64,000 bases of DNA from Micavibrio sp. UBA2137 (GTDB taxonomy: Bacteria > Pseudomonadota > Alphaproteobacteria > Micavibrionales > Micavibrionaceae), in contig DCXL01000002.1 of assembly GCA_002328415.1 (NCBI GenBank), positions 204,989-268,988 of the forward strand. The letters run 5' to 3'. A model generated the notes under the pieces. It was not told the origin of the DNA. It saw nothing but the letters and a program-made list of their open reading frames with translations, and made no database searches. Each line of letters opens with the position of its first letter. The first letter of the stretch is position 1. A program made the position numbers and the translations under genes. Positions 35,633 to 43,750 of this stretch are shown here, piece by piece.

Positions 35633-36004
35633 TTATATTTTACTTATATCCTCCAAATACTTTACTTGGAGCGGTTTAATAAAATATTCCTGAACACAAC
35701 CGAAATTAGCCGCCTTAAGCTTATCTTGGTTTTGGTCAGAAGATGTAAGCATGGCTATGACCACCGCCCTACCCTCCCGCTTATTATATTCTTCTAAAAA
35801 CTCAAAACCATTCATGCGCGGCATATTAATATCCAGTAAAATCAGGCTAGGCTGTATTTCCATAGCGTCCAATTTCTCAAGCGCTTCTTGCCCATCATAG
35901 GCTTGCAAGATTTTCACAGAGGGATCAAATTTCTGTATAACGGATTCAGCTAAAAACTGGTCAGGCTCACTATCATCTACAATCATAATTGAACGAATAT
36001 CCAT
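35633..36004 (-). CDS. Single-domain response regulator (CheY/Rcp-like)
   Basis: The 123-aa protein is one receiver domain: acidic pocket IVDDSEPDQ, phospho-acceptor Asp in LILLDINMPRMNG, Thr/Ser at MLTSSDQN, and Lys in YFIKPL. The opening SIMIVDDSEPDQFLAESVI resembles the Rcp-type regulators paired with membrane or phytochrome-type histidine kinases. There is no output domain, so it must act by protein contact or in a phosphorelay. Its ATG directly follows the stop of the sensor kinase gene, which makes the two obvious partners. Confidence 0.93.
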   Translation of the reverse strand: MDIRSIMIVDDSEPDQFLAESVIQKFDPSVKILQAYDGQEALEKLDAMEIQPSLILLDINMPRMNGFEFLEEYNKREGRAVVIAMLTSSDQNQDKLKAANFGCVQEYFIKPLQVKYLEDISKI

Positions 36005-37825
36005 TTAACTTATCTCCTTATAATTTATTGGTATTAATAATTTAAATTTGGTTCCTAGCTCGCTTTTCTCATATTCAATTTGACCGCCAAGAACATCTGC
36101 GCTTTTTTTCATCATATAAAGCCCTAGCCCCGAGCCGAATGAAACCTTTGGATGAAAACGCTTGAACATTGAAAAAATTTCTTTTTCGCGCTCTTCAGGA
36201 ATTCCAAGACCATTATCTTCAACACTAAAAACAATATCGTTCCCATTTTTTTCTGTCGATATTCTAACTACCGATTTTTCTTTTTCCAAATCCTGATACT
36301 TAACGGCGTTCGATAGCAAATTCTCGACAATCAGAGTAATCCTACTTTTTTGCGATAAAAATGTACCGATATCCTTTAGGTCTTTTTGAATACTAAGGCG
36401 CTCGAAATTTTCCATGTGAGAAATTTTTAAAAGCGCCTCGTCTATTATTTTTTCTAAAAATATCTCTGTTTTTTTCTCAGAAAGATTTTTAGTTTTTGTT
36501 AACTCAAGAATATCTTTAACCAGCACCTCAAGCTTCTTAAGCGATGTACTTATGTGGCTAATACTTTTTCGTGCTTTATCATAGTCTTTCTCTTTAATTG
36601 CCTCTTCAGTTAACTGCAAAAGGGCAATTGAGGACACAAGCGGTGAGCGAAGATCATGAGATGTTCGATAAGCAAATTCCTCTAGCTCTTTGGTTTGATA
36701 TTCCAGATTTTTTGCCATGACTTTAAATTCGTTAGCGGCCATTGCCATTTGACCAACCTCGTCTCTACGTGCTTGTCCAGGTATTTCGGTATCCACTTTG
36801 CCCGTTGAAAGATTCAGAAGTGTAGATGCCATTGACTTAACTGGATCTGCGATGCCGCTGGCAATAAGTATGGAAGAAAAAATACCTATAATTGCCGCAA
36901 AAAACGAAAGGACTAAAAACTGATTTTGTAATCGTTGGCTATTTTTTTGAATGCCTCCCATTAAATTTTCTGACCTTTTAGAAATAAGCGCGTCAAGCTC
37001 GGAAGAAAGCTTGCCAATTTCGGCCGCCTTACCCGCCAACACAACATTAACCAGATTTAGATAGGATCTGTTGGCCCTTGTAATATCACCAAAAACGCTC
37101 CGATACTCTTTCATCAATTCTTGAAAGTCATTAAGGATGTTTTGCGCTTTACTATTGTCCGTCACCTTTGCAATCTCTTCGGCTTGTTTTTGCATTTCTG
37201 CAATTAAAAGTCGGGTCTCTTTAACAAGAACTGAATCTGGGGTTTTTTGAAAGCCTTCAATGTAAGAAGATGTTTGATAGAGATTTTGTTCTATTTGTCC
37301 AATACGGTAAGCCATTTTATAAGCTTCGTCTGGCAAAAAGACGTTTATAATATCATTTAGACGCTGATGAGCTTCTTTTTCTAAACCTAAGTATTTTTGA
37401 TTATTAAGCGCCGCTATTTTATTTTTTTCAATAATTGCTTGCTGGAAACTTTGCTTATAATCTGTGTAGTGGTGCACCATTCTCTGAAAGCGTTGTTCGA
37501 TGTCGTCGTCACTCTCAACTATGGGCTTTAAGGCCTCGAATTTTTTTTCAAGTTCTGTTTGAAGAAACTCCACTTTCTTTAGCACACCATTGTAACCCAC
37601 ATAGGAGTAAACAAGCACATTGCGTTGAAGCTCGATTATATCCCGCTCAATCTGAAGAAAAATGATATTTTCCTGGGTTGTGGTGCGCAAAAGGCCAAAA
37701 TTCTGCTCGAATTTCTGATAATTCTTAAAGCTTGAAAAAGCCAAGAAAAACAAAATGAGGAGCACCGGAACAAACCCAATTAAAATTTGTTGGCGAATTG
37801 AAAAACGAGAGAGAAAATTAACCAT
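36005..37825 (-). CDS. Transmembrane sensor histidine kinase with HAMP domain
   Basis: The 606-aa product has membrane helices near residues 12-30 (ILIGFVPVLLILFFLAF) and ~305-330 (FLVLSFFAAIIGIFSSILIA) enclosing a ~275-residue helical periplasmic sensor. A HAMP domain (GIADPVKSMASTLLNLSTG) follows. The HisKA domain has FAYRTSHDLRSPLVSSIALLQL (H-box His near residue 395). The HATPase has N-box ENLLSNAVKYQD, G1 EDNGLGIPEE and G2 FGSGLGLYMMKK. The DNA is visibly richer in A and T than its neighbours. It lies between a solute-binding protein gene and a response regulator gene on the same strand. Confidence 0.93.
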   Translation of the reverse strand: MVNFLSRFSIRQQILIGFVPVLLILFFLAFSSFKNYQKFEQNFGLLRTTTQENIIFLQIERDIIELQRNVLVYSYVGYNGVLKKVEFLQTELEKKFEALKPIVESDDDIEQRFQRMVHHYTDYKQSFQQAIIEKNKIAALNNQKYLGLEKEAHQRLNDIINVFLPDEAYKMAYRIGQIEQNLYQTSSYIEGFQKTPDSVLVKETRLLIAEMQKQAEEIAKVTDNSKAQNILNDFQELMKEYRSVFGDITRANRSYLNLVNVVLAGKAAEIGKLSSELDALISKRSENLMGGIQKNSQRLQNQFLVLSFFAAIIGIFSSILIASGIADPVKSMASTLLNLSTGKVDTEIPGQARRDEVGQMAMAANEFKVMAKNLEYQTKELEEFAYRTSHDLRSPLVSSIALLQLTEEAIKEKDYDKARKSISHISTSLKKLEVLVKDILELTKTKNLSEKKTEIFLEKIIDEALLKISHMENFERLSIQKDLKDIGTFLSQKSRITLIVENLLSNAVKYQDLEKEKSVVRISTEKNGNDIVFSVEDNGLGIPEEREKEIFSMFKRFHPKVSFGSGLGLYMMKKSADVLGGQIEYEKSELGTKFKLLIPINYKEIS

Positions 37826-37836
37826 ACGCCGCTTTC

Positions 37837-39114
37837 TTAAGACAAAATAAATTCGTGCCAGCGCGGCAGACTATATTCATAAGTATCCATCACGGTATTC
37901 CAGACAGCCACATTACTGAAACGCGTTTCATAAGATCCCCCATTGCGAATATCGCCTGGATTAACGGCCACCTTGCCCTGCGTATTTGTTAAAGGAACCG
38001 TCGTAGGCATGCCAGCATACCAGTAATTCCATTCATCCTTTGATAAGAGTTCTTTCGAGCGTTGTGGGTTAGAAATATAATATCCTTGGCGGGCAATAAA
38101 GGCTCCCGGCCAACCAGACAGCCACCAGTTCATATATTTATAGGCAGCGTCCTTTACCTGTCCTTTTGTTTTGGAGGAAAGACACATCACGCCATGCCAT
38201 GCGCGATACCCCTCTTTTGGGGCGGCGTATACGACAGGAATATTTTGTCCATTTAATGCGGACACCCCAGGGGAAAACATGCTCGAAATTCTTGTTCGCC
38301 CGCTTCTAAAAAACTCAACCGACTCAGGAACAGAATTCCACAAACCGCTAAAATGCCCCTTTTGCTTCAGATCAATCATTATTTCAAAAAGCTGGTCTAC
38401 TTCTGCACGGCTCATATTTCCGATGTCTTCAAAGGTCATAAGACCCTTTGCCTGCGCCGCGAGTGCGGCATCAAAAATCCCAATCGTAGGCGCATTAACC
38501 AACCCGACCTTCCCTACGTGTTTTTCATCAAAAAGCCATCCCCAACTTTCCGTCTCATAGGGCGTGCCGCGCTCTATGTAGCGTGTGTTATATCCAAATG
38601 AATCTGTATTATGCACATAGGGCAGAAAACTTATTTGACCCGTGTCTGTGCTTCCTAAAGAGCCATCTTTTTGAACAAAAAGAAGCTTGTGGGGCGCATC
38701 TCCCGCTCCTATTTTTGCATTCTCGGTAATATACCCCGTCTTTGTTAGGCTGTTAATCTCGTCCCAGTAGGTCAACCGCTCAACCTCTATGGGCTGGATG
38801 GCCTCTGAACGCCACAAAACGTTCATACTGTCGGACCACTGCTCATATAAATCAAAGCTTTCGGGATTACTTGCGGCCTTTTGCAAAACCTCGGCACTTC
38901 CACCAGGCTCAAAGATGATGTCAATATCAAGCTCTTTTTGTGCACGTAAGCGCAACTCTTCTTGTAAAGTCACGTGGGTTCCCAAAACCCTGAGTGTTGG
39001 TCGTGTTTTTGCGTGGACATAGGGCGCTTTAATTGCAATGGCAGTCGTTGCCGCAAAAGCGCACGACGTTTTGATAAATTGTCTTCTAGTCAGGTTTTTA
39101 ATGCGTGAAAACAT
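37837..39114 (-). CDS. PotD-like periplasmic solute-binding protein with Tat signal
   Basis: The 425-aa product starts with a twin-arginine leader (LTRRQFIKTSCAFAATTAIA, cleavage near YVHA). The mature sequence follows the spermidine/putrescine-type family 1 solute-binding fold: LRVLGTHVTLQEEL, FDLYEQWSDSMNVLW, NTDSFGYNTRYIERG, VGLVNAPTIGIFDAALAA, RTRISSMFSPG, AAPKEGYRAWHGVMCLSS and KYMNWWLSGWPGAFIARQGYY. No permease or ATPase genes are adjacent. Instead it lies 11 bases before a sensor kinase gene, so it may present a ligand to that kinase (inference). The ligand cannot be read from the sequence. Confidence 0.87.
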   Translation of the reverse strand: MFSRIKNLTRRQFIKTSCAFAATTAIAIKAPYVHAKTRPTLRVLGTHVTLQEELRLRAQKELDIDIIFEPGGSAEVLQKAASNPESFDLYEQWSDSMNVLWRSEAIQPIEVERLTYWDEINSLTKTGYITENAKIGAGDAPHKLLFVQKDGSLGSTDTGQISFLPYVHNTDSFGYNTRYIERGTPYETESWGWLFDEKHVGKVGLVNAPTIGIFDAALAAQAKGLMTFEDIGNMSRAEVDQLFEIMIDLKQKGHFSGLWNSVPESVEFFRSGRTRISSMFSPGVSALNGQNIPVVYAAPKEGYRAWHGVMCLSSKTKGQVKDAAYKYMNWWLSGWPGAFIARQGYYISNPQRSKELLSKDEWNYWYAGMPTTVPLTNTQGKVAVNPGDIRNGGSYETRFSNVAVWNTVMDTYEYSLPRWHEFILS

Positions 39115-39147
39115 AGGCCCTCAGATCTGGGTATGAATTTTTTCACT

Positions 39148-39176
39148 AGTGTAGCTTTTATTTTATTAATTGTCAG
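39148..39176 (-). promoter_or_regulatory. Candidate promoter for the solute-binding protein/kinase/regulator operon
   Basis: On the minus strand CTGACA (39171-39176) and TACACT (39148-39153) are separated by 17 bases and lie about 33 bases before the ATG at 39114. With gaps of 11 and 0 bases between the three genes, one transcript for all three is likely. Confidence 0.5.
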
Positions 39177-39234
39177 CTACAACGCACACACCTGTCATAT
39201 GGCTTATGAAGCCTAAATAAAAAAGGCACTGGAA

Positions 39235-39260
39235 ACAAAAAAGCGCTATAATGGCGCTTC
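39235..39260 (-). terminator. Rho-independent terminator of tRNA-Gly
   Basis: Read on the minus strand, AAGCGC, a seven-base loop and GCGCTT form a six-base-pair stem followed by a run of Ts. It lies about 20 bases past the 3' end of the tRNA, in the right orientation. Confidence 0.7.
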
Positions 39261-39278
39261 TTGGGTATTTTCGAAAAA

Positions 39279-39353
39279 TGGAGCGGGTGAAGGGTTTCGA
39301 ACCCTCGGCCTCAACCTTGGCAAGGTTGCGCTCTACCCCTGAGCTACACCCGC
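39279..39353 (-). tRNA. tRNA-Gly (anticodon GCC)
   Basis: The minus strand folds as a complete cloverleaf. Acceptor arms GCGGGTG and CACCCGC pair fully, the D arm is GCTC/GAGC, the anticodon stem CAACC/GGTTG has loop TTGCCAA, and the T arm has GGGTTCGAAACCC. The discriminator is T and CCA is encoded, giving 75 bases. The GCC anticodon reads GGC and GGT glycine codons. The U73 discriminator and the absence of a G3-U70 pair agree with glycine rather than alanine identity. Confidence 0.95.
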
Positions 39354-39431
39354 ATGCTCTTTTCAGAACAGACAAGATTGTGTTTTAGAGAAGTTCGTAG
39401 CCGAAATCAAGCCAAATTCGCGAAATAATTT

Positions 39432-39722
39432 TTAATACCCGACTTGGACAAGAAACGCGTAATAAGCTATTGGGTCTGTCTGCCCCGCACCTTCAGAATA
39501 AATAAGGACATTAGAGGCATGTTCCACTTTTTTAACCGATGCCTCATCAAGCTCATAATGGAGCAAATCACCCTCACGCGCATCATCTTTGTAAACCAGC
39601 ATAAGTAACTTCTGGTCACGATAAAACTCGACACGCTTCACCTCACCGTCAAACTGGCGGTCACTCATTAAAGCGACATTGCCATTTTTAAGTGCGCGTA
39701 ACTGGATATTTTGGGAGCTCAT
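39432..39722 (-). CDS. Small protein of unknown function
   Basis: The 96-aa product has a predicted beta-rich pattern (IQLRALKNGNVALMS, KRVEFYRDQKLLMLVYKD, GDLLHYELDEASVKKVEHASNVLIYSEG). It has no signal peptide. I do not recognise the family. It overlaps the end of the 72-codon gene upstream by four bases, a coupled arrangement that supports both being real genes. Confidence 0.6.
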   Translation of the reverse strand: MSSQNIQLRALKNGNVALMSDRQFDGEVKRVEFYRDQKLLMLVYKDDAREGDLLHYELDEASVKKVEHASNVLIYSEGAGQTDPIAYYAFLVQVGY

Positions 39723-39937
39723 AACGGCTCCATTCTGTTATCAGGCAATTTTTTTGAAAGATCGCTTTCAGGATTAGAGGCGCTTAAGAATGCCGTAACA
39801 GGCGCCACAGGAGCTGCAACCTCAATTGCAGCAAGCTTATCAGCCTCAGGCAAAATTGGAGTATCATGAGAGAGATTAGCCAGCACTGCGTTGCCAACCA
39901 ATACCTCTTTTACGTCATGTGGATTTAGGTAATCCAT
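39719..39937 (-). CDS. Small protein of unknown function, first gene of a pair
   Basis: The 72-aa product opens with MDYLNPHDVKEVLVGNAVLANL and has a Pro/Ala-rich middle. AGGGGC precedes the ATG by about six bases. It is followed by the 96-codon gene with a four-base overlap. No family is recognised and there is no membrane or export signal. Confidence 0.55.
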   Translation of the reverse strand: MDYLNPHDVKEVLVGNAVLANLSHDTPILPEADKLAAIEVAAPVAPVTAFLSASNPESDLSKKLPDNRMEPL

Positions 39938-40064
39938 AGCTCTGCCCCTTTAAAAACTTATATATCTATTATGTTATAGAGCATAAATCTTTACAAATTC
40001 TTGAGAAAAGATGACATTTTATCTAATTATTGTAGGGAATTAGCATTTTAAGGCATTGAAATAC

Positions 40065-40592
40065 ATGACAAATATATTAGAGAATCCTGTAACAGCCAGT
40101 AACCTCATGGAAAAACTCGATTTTTGGGGCTTGCCTTATGAATTACATCACCATAAGCCCCTTTTTACCGTTGCAGAAACAAAGGCGGCCAATCTGGATA
40201 TTCCTGGGGCACATTGCCGTAATCTGTTCCTGCGCGATAACAAGAAAAACAATTATCTGGTGGTATTACAGGACAAAACAGAGCTTGATTTGAAAAAGTT
40301 ACCAGAGCTTATTGACTCAAAGCGTTTGTCTTTTGGTTCGCCCGACAGGCTATGGGAGTTTTTAAAGGTTAAACCAGGATCTGTCACACCCTTTGCTGCC
40401 ATCAATGATAGCGCGCAAAAAGTGAGTATTTTCCTCGAAAAAGACATGATGGCACAGGATAAAATCAATTTTCATCCGCTTGATAACTCAATGACTCTCA
40501 CCATTACTCCAGAGACCTTGCGCACCTTCTTTAAAAAAATAAATCGGGATGGCATCACAGAAGTGGATTTAGACGCAGCACGCCCTATATAA
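40065..40592 (+). CDS. proX: Prolyl-tRNA editing protein (ProX/YbaK family)
   Basis: About 175 aa from the ATG at 40065, with AAGG some 11 bases upstream; an in-frame TTG nine bases earlier is less likely. The single YbaK-type editing domain shows HHHKPLFTVAE, GAHCRNLFLRDNKKNNYLVVLQDKTELDLKKL, LSFGSPDRLWEFLKVKPGSVTPFAAIND and a conserved Lys in LRDNKK. The family hydrolyses alanine wrongly attached to tRNA-Pro; the close CF(H)..N.FL..K pattern and length fit ProXp-ala. It is followed by the Lon-domain gene after five bases. Confidence 0.88.
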   Translation: MTNILENPVTASNLMEKLDFWGLPYELHHHKPLFTVAETKAANLDIPGAHCRNLFLRDNKKNNYLVVLQDKTELDLKKLPELIDSKRLSFGSPDRLWEFLKVKPGSVTPFAAINDSAQKVSIFLEKDMMAQDKINFHPLDNSMTLTITPETLRTFFKKINRDGITEVDLDAARPI

Positions 40593-40597
40593 GGCGT

Positions 40598-41257
40598 ATG
40601 AGCAAAACTGATGACACACATCTACCCCAAACACTCCCTGTTTTTCCGTTGGAGGGCGTTCTGTTATTACCTCGCGGAGGGTTGCCTTTAAACATCTTTG
40701 AGCCCCGCTATTTAGCGATGGTTGATGACGCCTTACGTACAGACAGGCTTATTGGAATGATACAGCCAGACAGAAACGAAAATAATGCGAATGGTTCTGC
40801 GTTACGAAATGTGGGTTGCGCGGGTCGCATAACTGCGTTTCAAGAAACTTCTGATGGACGCTATCTCATTACCCTAACTGGCATAGCACGATTTGAAGTC
40901 GATGATGAATTATCGTCACATAGGGGTTACAGACGCGTACGCCCCAGCTGGGAAAAATTCAAAGAGTGCGATTTATCGTCTAAGATACCAGACCTTGGGG
41001 TTAATCGTGAAAAATTAATGGATTTGCTCAAGACTTATTTTGAGAAGAATGATATGTCGTGTGAGTGGCAGGTGCTATCGGCCACCCCAGAGGAGCATTT
41101 AATTACAGCCCTTTCTATGATTTGCCCGTTTACATCCAATGAAAAACAAGCGCTTCTTGAGCAAAAATGTGAAAAGGAGCGTGCGGCGTTATTTATTGAA
41201 ATATTGGAAATGGCAATTGCGTCCCCCACACATACAACAGACTCATCACATCATTAA
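40598..41257 (+). CDS. Lon N-terminal (substrate-binding) domain protein
   Basis: The 219-aa product consists of the LON substrate-binding domain alone: PVFPLEGVLLLPRGGLPLNIFEPRYLAMVDDALR, IGMIQP, NVGCAGRITAFQETSDGRYLITLTGIARFEV and a C-terminal helical part with ITALSMICPFTSNEKQALLE. There is no ATPase or protease domain, as usual for this bacterial family, whose precise role is not established. It lies between the prolyl-tRNA editing gene and the Trm112-like gene, with gaps of five and three bases, so the three form one operon. Confidence 0.92.
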   Translation: MSKTDDTHLPQTLPVFPLEGVLLLPRGGLPLNIFEPRYLAMVDDALRTDRLIGMIQPDRNENNANGSALRNVGCAGRITAFQETSDGRYLITLTGIARFEVDDELSSHRGYRRVRPSWEKFKECDLSSKIPDLGVNREKLMDLLKTYFEKNDMSCEWQVLSATPEEHLITALSMICPFTSNEKQALLEQKCEKERAALFIEILEMAIASPTHTTDSSHH

Positions 41258-41260
41258 ATT

Positions 41261-41473
41261 ATGGCCGATATTAACCCAAAATTATTACAAACGCTTGTTT
41301 GCCCCCTCACAAAAGAGCCGCTTCGCTATGATAAAGCCAAGCAAGAGCTAATTTCTGACCGCGCAAAACTTGCATTCCCCATTCGGGATGGCGTTCCCAT
41401 TATGATTCCAGAAGAAGCGCGCGAAATGGATTATTCAGAGGTCAAGCGTGATAAATCCGCGTCATCAAACTGA
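41261..41473 (+). CDS. Trm112-like small protein
   Basis: The 70-aa product follows the Trm112/YcaR pattern: LLQTLVCPLTKEPLRYDKAKQELISDRAKLAFPIRDGVPIMIPEEAREM. Of the usual CP..k..L zinc-like motif only the first Cys is present, which is common in bacterial members. Eukaryotic and archaeal Trm112 proteins activate methyltransferases; the bacterial role is unclear. The convergent RsmB-type methyltransferase gene overlaps its last 43 bases, an interesting neighbour given that role. Confidence 0.9.
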   Translation: MADINPKLLQTLVCPLTKEPLRYDKAKQELISDRAKLAFPIRDGVPIMIPEEAREMDYSEVKRDKSASSN

Positions 41474-42780
41474 CTTTTCGTGCGCGTTAGGACGGCTGTA
41501 AAGAACCCATCCGTATCATGTTTGTTCGGCGTAAGATGCATCATATCGTCAGCACATGGGTTTTCATGACCCTGAGGCCAATTATTCTTCAATGAAACCA
41601 GTTCAAAATCAGAATTCTTTTCTAGGAATTTTGTAATTTGCGCTTCGTTTTCAGCCTCGAAAAGTGAGCAGGTTGCATAAATCAACCTTCCGCCAACCTT
41701 AACCGTATGCGCCACTTTGTCCAAAATTTCAGCCTGCACCTCAAGCAATTCAGAAAGTGTTGGCCCGTAATTAATCCAACGCATATCAGGGTTTCTGCGC
41801 CATGTCCCAGACCCCGAACAAGGTACATCAACAAGCACACGATCAAAGGATTCCTTTTGACGGCGCACCCATTTTTTATGGCGCGGCTCGGAAAGCGGGC
41901 GCACCTCAATCATATCGCTTACATGGGCACGCTTAAAGCGCTGCTTTGATTTATCCAGTCGGCGCGGATCCAAATCCATGGCCACAATGCGTCCCTTGCG
42001 ATTCATCGCATTAGCCAAGGCTAGTGTTTTACCACCAGCACCTGCACAGTAATCAAGCACCTGTTGGCCTTCCTCCACTTGACAAGCCAACGCAATTAAT
42101 TGTGAACCCTCATCCTGAATATCAACCCAACCTTTTTGGAAGGCCTTTGTGCGTGAAAGGTGCACCTTATCCTGCGCACGCAAGGCCCACGGACTGTAAC
42201 GTCCAGCTTTTGTCTCAACATTATCTTTTTTCAGCAACTTTTGAGCCTCCTCAACAGGGCTCAAAAACACATTCACACGCAAATCCAAAGGTGCGGGTGT
42301 TAGCGTTGCTTTCATCTCATCTTCAAACTCTCCACCAAAAAGGCTTTGCAGTGCCTCGGCATGCTCAAGGGGACATTCCGTACGGATAAGCAAAGGCATA
42401 TCTTTTGGCTCGATGACGCGGCCTTGCAACTTGCCTAAGAAGATGCGCTCTGCTTCGGTCAGCGCCTCAGGGCCATATTTCGAGCCATCAAAAAGTTTCT
42501 CAATATTACTTTGGGTACGTTCATCAAAGAAATAATAGGCCGCCATTGCAATATGCCGTGGTGTAGGATGAGAGGCACCACATTCCTTTGCATGCCATTC
42601 TAACCTTGCCTTGTGGCGGACAATCTCATAGAGGCGATTAGCAATAAAGGCACGGTCCTTCGACCCGATATAGCGGCGATTGCGCATATAGTCGCCAATG
42701 ACCGTATCCATGGGAACGCGCACCTCGCCAATTGTGCCTAAAATAGATAATATCGCCTCTAGGCGTGCGGATGGAGTCAT
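41431..42780 (-). CDS. rsmB: RsmB-type 16S rRNA cytosine-C5 methyltransferase
   Basis: The 449-aa product has an N-terminal NusB-like helical region. The methyltransferase domain shows VDIQDEGSQLIALACQVEEGQQVLDYCAGAGGKTLALA (SAM motif I), MDLDPRRLDKSKQRFKRAHV, VLVDVPCSGSGTWRRNPDMRW (motif IV, PC) and LIYATCSLFEAENEAQI (motif VI, TC, the catalytic Cys). It modifies cytosine in rRNA or tRNA; RsmB-like is the best guess by architecture. It lies 25 bases after sdhB. Its 3' end overlaps the convergent Trm112-like gene by 43 bases. Confidence 0.88.
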   Translation of the reverse strand: MTPSARLEAILSILGTIGEVRVPMDTVIGDYMRNRRYIGSKDRAFIANRLYEIVRHKARLEWHAKECGASHPTPRHIAMAAYYFFDERTQSNIEKLFDGSKYGPEALTEAERIFLGKLQGRVIEPKDMPLLIRTECPLEHAEALQSLFGGEFEDEMKATLTPAPLDLRVNVFLSPVEEAQKLLKKDNVETKAGRYSPWALRAQDKVHLSRTKAFQKGWVDIQDEGSQLIALACQVEEGQQVLDYCAGAGGKTLALANAMNRKGRIVAMDLDPRRLDKSKQRFKRAHVSDMIEVRPLSEPRHKKWVRRQKESFDRVLVDVPCSGSGTWRRNPDMRWINYGPTLSELLEVQAEILDKVAHTVKVGGRLIYATCSLFEAENEAQITKFLEKNSDFELVSLKNNWPQGHENPCADDMMHLTPNKHDTDGFFTAVLTRTKSQFDDADLSRLTSE

Positions 42781-42805
42781 AATTTTTACTTAAGTGAAGT
42801 GGAGT

Positions 42806-43600
42806 TTAAGCCTTACGCGCAACCATCAGCTTTTTAATCTCTGCAATTGCCTTGGCAGGATTAAGTCCTTTAGGGCACGTATTTGTGCAGTTCATAATGG
42901 TATGGCAACGATAAAGACGGAAGGGGTCTTCCAACTGATCCAAGCGTTCCCCTGTTGCTTCGTCACGCGTGTCAGCAATCCAGCGATAGGCCTGCAATAA
43001 AACAGCGGGGCCTAAAAATCTGTCTGCATTCCACCAATAACTTGGGCAGGATGTTGAGCAGCAGAAACATAAAATACAAGCCGCTGGCCCATGCCCATCG
43101 GCACCATTAAGGATTTGTGCATCTTCTTGCGATTGCAAGCGCTCCTTGGATGGTTCGGTCGTTTTTGTTTTCAGCCATGGCTCAATCGAGGCATATTGCG
43201 CATAAACATGGTTTAAGTCAGGCACCAAGTCCTTGACTACGGGCATGTGCGGCAATGGATTAATAACAACGTCACCCTTGCAGTCATCAATAGCTTTCAA
43301 ACAGGCAAGTGTGTTTGTCCCATCAATATTCATGGCACATGATCCGCAAATCCCCTCACGACATGAGCGGCGGAAGGTCAGACTGCTATCAACATGGTCC
43401 TTGATGTAAATAATGCCATCCAGCACCATCGCACCGCATTTATCCATATCGATTTTATAGGTATCATAGCGTGGATTTTCATCCTTATCGGGATCCCAAC
43501 GATAAACCTTGAACGTACGGGTATTCTTTGAGTTCCCTGAAACGTCATAGGTTTTACCTTTTTCAATACGTGAATTTTTTGGAAGTCTAAATTGTGCCAT
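42806..43600 (-). CDS. sdhB: Succinate dehydrogenase iron-sulfur subunit
   Basis: The 264-aa product has a plant-type [2Fe-2S] site (CREGICGSCAMNIDG with a later Cys in LACLKAI). The two C-terminal clusters are at CILCFCCSTSCPSYWWN and CHTIMNCTNTCPKGLNPAKAI. The SPSYWWN and CPKGLNP segments are typical of SdhB. It relays electrons from FAD in SdhA to quinone in SdhC/SdhD. It is separated from sdhCDA by 4 kb carrying four other genes, although it keeps the same orientation, so the operon seems to have been split. Confidence 0.96.
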   Translation of the reverse strand: MAQFRLPKNSRIEKGKTYDVSGNSKNTRTFKVYRWDPDKDENPRYDTYKIDMDKCGAMVLDGIIYIKDHVDSSLTFRRSCREGICGSCAMNIDGTNTLACLKAIDDCKGDVVINPLPHMPVVKDLVPDLNHVYAQYASIEPWLKTKTTEPSKERLQSQEDAQILNGADGHGPAACILCFCCSTSCPSYWWNADRFLGPAVLLQAYRWIADTRDEATGERLDQLEDPFRLYRCHTIMNCTNTCPKGLNPAKAIAEIKKLMVARKA

Positions 43601-43750
43601 AATCCTAATATCTCGGTTTATTTGCGTTTTGCGTGACGACTATACATCAATCAAAGGCGATGCGGTAGTTTCAATCACATATTTATATAATGCATCAGAG
43701 CAGAAAAGCCATATTGTTTTTTTAAAACGCTTTGCCATACTGTTACCGTT

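Noticed and set aside
39166..39375. 70-codon minus-strand frame covering the tRNA gene
   Set aside because: It spans the tRNA-Gly gene and its terminator; the translation is the tRNA sequence read as protein.
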